From: Clostridiales bacterium | Lineage (GTDB): Bacteria > Bacillota > Clostridia > Peptostreptococcales > Anaerovoracaceae | Length of the DNA: 34,822 bases | NCBI GenBank assembly: GCA_009782285.1 | Contig: WRJK01000022.1 | Span: forward strand, 1 to 34,822 | Direction of reading: 5' to 3' | In this document: piece after piece, positions 33,806 through 34,822 of the stretch | Layout: every line of letters begins with the position of its first letter | How positions within the stretch are numbered: the stretch's first letter is position 1 | Made by a program: the position numbers and the translations under genes | Notes under the pieces: model-generated | Databases searched by the model: none | What the model was told of the DNA's origin: nothing | What the model saw: the letters and a program-made list of their open reading frames with translations, nothing else

Positions 33806-34822
33806 ATGAAAAAGCGTATCAGCCTACTTTTGGCGGTTCTCATGCTGGCGGGGCTTGCGCCAATGGCGGCCATCCCGGCTTCGGCGGCCGACGAACCCGC
33901 CCCGCCCAGCATTCCCGTCGAATCCGACACAAAAGACGCGGCCACAGCCGCCACCATCTACCTCTCGGACGAGTCCATCGTCTTGCCGGCCGACTACAGC
34001 GTCGCGGCGTACAGCCTGGACGGCGGGGAGAAGTGGAAAAAAGGCGCCCTGCCCACCGGCGACAAGTTTAAGAAGCTGTTTAACAAGGAACTGACGCTAT
34101 GGCTGTCCTCCGTTTGGATCGACAAGGCCGTAAAGGCCGATCCGGAGAAAAACATTGAGGCCGTCGCCAAGGGCGTCCCGGACAACGCGCCGCTGATCAA
34201 GTTTCCCAAGTTCAACGCCCGCCCGAAGAAAAACGCCGATAAATTAAAGCCCTATTACCATGACCAAGACTGGGTGCTCGCCAAGAAAGGCGAAACGCAG
34301 GCGGTGTTTGAGGGCTATGAATACGCGCCCTCCGCCAACGGCAAGACCCCGACCGGCGACTGGGAGCCGATGCCGCCGGCCGGCGTCCCGATCATCTCCG
34401 GCAAGGCCAAAACTACATACCTCTTGCGCACGGTCCCGAGCAGCGCGGCGCGGACCCCGGGCAGCGCCTCGTTCAAGGTAAAGCCCGCCAACTTCGGCAA
34501 AGCGCCCAGCTATAAAATGACCAGCAAGAATGACAAAGACAAAAACGTGGTCACCACCATTACCCTGAAAAAGGGCGATTCCTACGCCCTCGAGACAGCC
34601 CCCGACGTGGTGGGCGCGTTCTCCCCGGCCCTGGCGGGCAAAGAACTGCTGAACGTGCAGGAACTGGTGGCGAAAGGCAATAACTTCCTCCATGTCAAGA
34701 AAGCCGCCACCGGCAAGAAGCCCCCGTCGGAGGTGCAGAAGATCGACTTCTCCAAAATCCCGCTCCCGCCGCAGAAGGTCCGGGTCACCGCCACAAGCAA
34801 CATGGGCAGTCCGGGCGAGACG
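33806..34822 (+). CDS. Secreted protein of unknown function (3' partial)
   Basis: The frame is open from ATG 33806 to the last base of the window, 339 codons without a stop. AAGGAGG lies eight bases before the ATG. The start encodes a clear signal peptide (MKKR, a Leu-rich core, then ASAADEPAPP). The mature part is rich in Lys, Ala and Pro, with no membrane segment and no domain I recognise. Lysine-, tryptophan- and GDW-containing beta-type stretches recall repeat regions of large clostridial surface proteins, which often end in SLH or dockerin domains; the end is not in the window. Codon third positions are strongly G/C, like the regulator half of the neighbouring gene and unlike the left 30 kb. 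It is transcribed divergently from that gene. Confidence 0.75.
   Translation, partial: MKKRISLLLAVLMLAGLAPMAAIPASAADEPAPPSIPVESDTKDAATAATIYLSDESIVLPADYSVAAYSLDGGEKWKKGALPTGDKFKKLFNKELTLWLSSVWIDKAVKADPEKNIEAVAKGVPDNAPLIKFPKFNARPKKNADKLKPYYHDQDWVLAKKGETQAVFEGYEYAPSANGKTPTGDWEPMPPAGVPIISGKAKTTYLLRTVPSSAARTPGSASFKVKPANFGKAPSYKMTSKNDKDKNVVTTITLKKGDSYALETAPDVVGAFSPALAGKELLNVQELVAKGNNFLHVKKAATGKKPPSEVQKIDFSKIPLPPQKVRVTATSNMGSPGET

Noticed and set aside
1-34822. tRNA, rRNA, insertion-sequence transposase, CRISPR-cas or prophage genes
   Set aside because: I looked and found none that I could support; the only mobile-element hints are the restriction-modification remnant and the short palindromic repeat.

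Overview
The window looks like a chromosomal segment of an anaerobic Gram-positive of the Clostridia type. The signs are S-layer homology (SLH) domains, dockerins, signal peptides without a sorting motif, strong AGGAGG-type ribosome binding sites and TTGACA/TATAAT-like promoters. Genus cannot be fixed from the sequence. It may be a metagenomic contig, because the right end differs in base composition and a gene there looks like a chimera.

Layout. (1) 1-8847, plus strand: two paralogous secreted C69-family dipeptidases, each ending in a cohesin-like domain plus a dockerin, flank a 1577-residue SLH-anchored stalk protein. The stalk protein has an N-terminal cohesin-like domain, about nine group-3 bacterial Ig-like repeats and an InlB-type repeat. 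(2) 8936-15092, minus strand: a tight six-gene run of CoA-acylating aldehyde dehydrogenase (SucD-like), truA, dCMP deaminase, TagO/WecA-type sugar-phosphate transferase, UDP-GlcNAc 2-epimerase and a MATE exporter. (3) 15230-15898, plus: a prepilin peptidase, transcribed divergently from the six-gene run and convergently with glnS. (4) 15903-22150, minus: glnS, then an HD-GYP response regulator co-transcribed with a large hybrid histidine kinase. (5) 22339-24649, minus: a short homoserine dehydrogenase directly behind a class V aminotransferase. (6) 24813-27836, minus: a secreted leucine-rich-repeat (LRR) protein ending in the same cohesin-like plus dockerin module. (7) 28089-30404, plus: an AT-rich, decayed BcgI/type IIG-like restriction-modification pair with internal deletions in both subunits. 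(8) 30481-33507, minus: one open frame joining a MalT/LuxR-type regulator that lacks its HTH to a second LRR-cohesin-dockerin protein. (9) 33806-34822, plus: the start of a GC-rich secreted protein cut by the window edge.

How it fits together. The unifying theme is a surface-assembly module: four otherwise unrelated secreted polypeptides end in the same cohesin-like domain plus dockerin with a conserved cysteine pair, and an SLH stalk protein with a related N-terminal fold lies between the two peptidases. I infer a cellulosome-like, but peptidase/LRR-based, cell-surface complex. Cohesin-dockerin binding itself cannot be shown from sequence reading. The LRR gene at 24813 has tandem TGACA-N2-TGTCA palindromes at about -42 and -64 of its promoter, the geometry of an activator site. 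The restriction-modification promoter overlaps a perfect GAAC-N4-GTTC palindrome resembling a Gram-positive LexA box.
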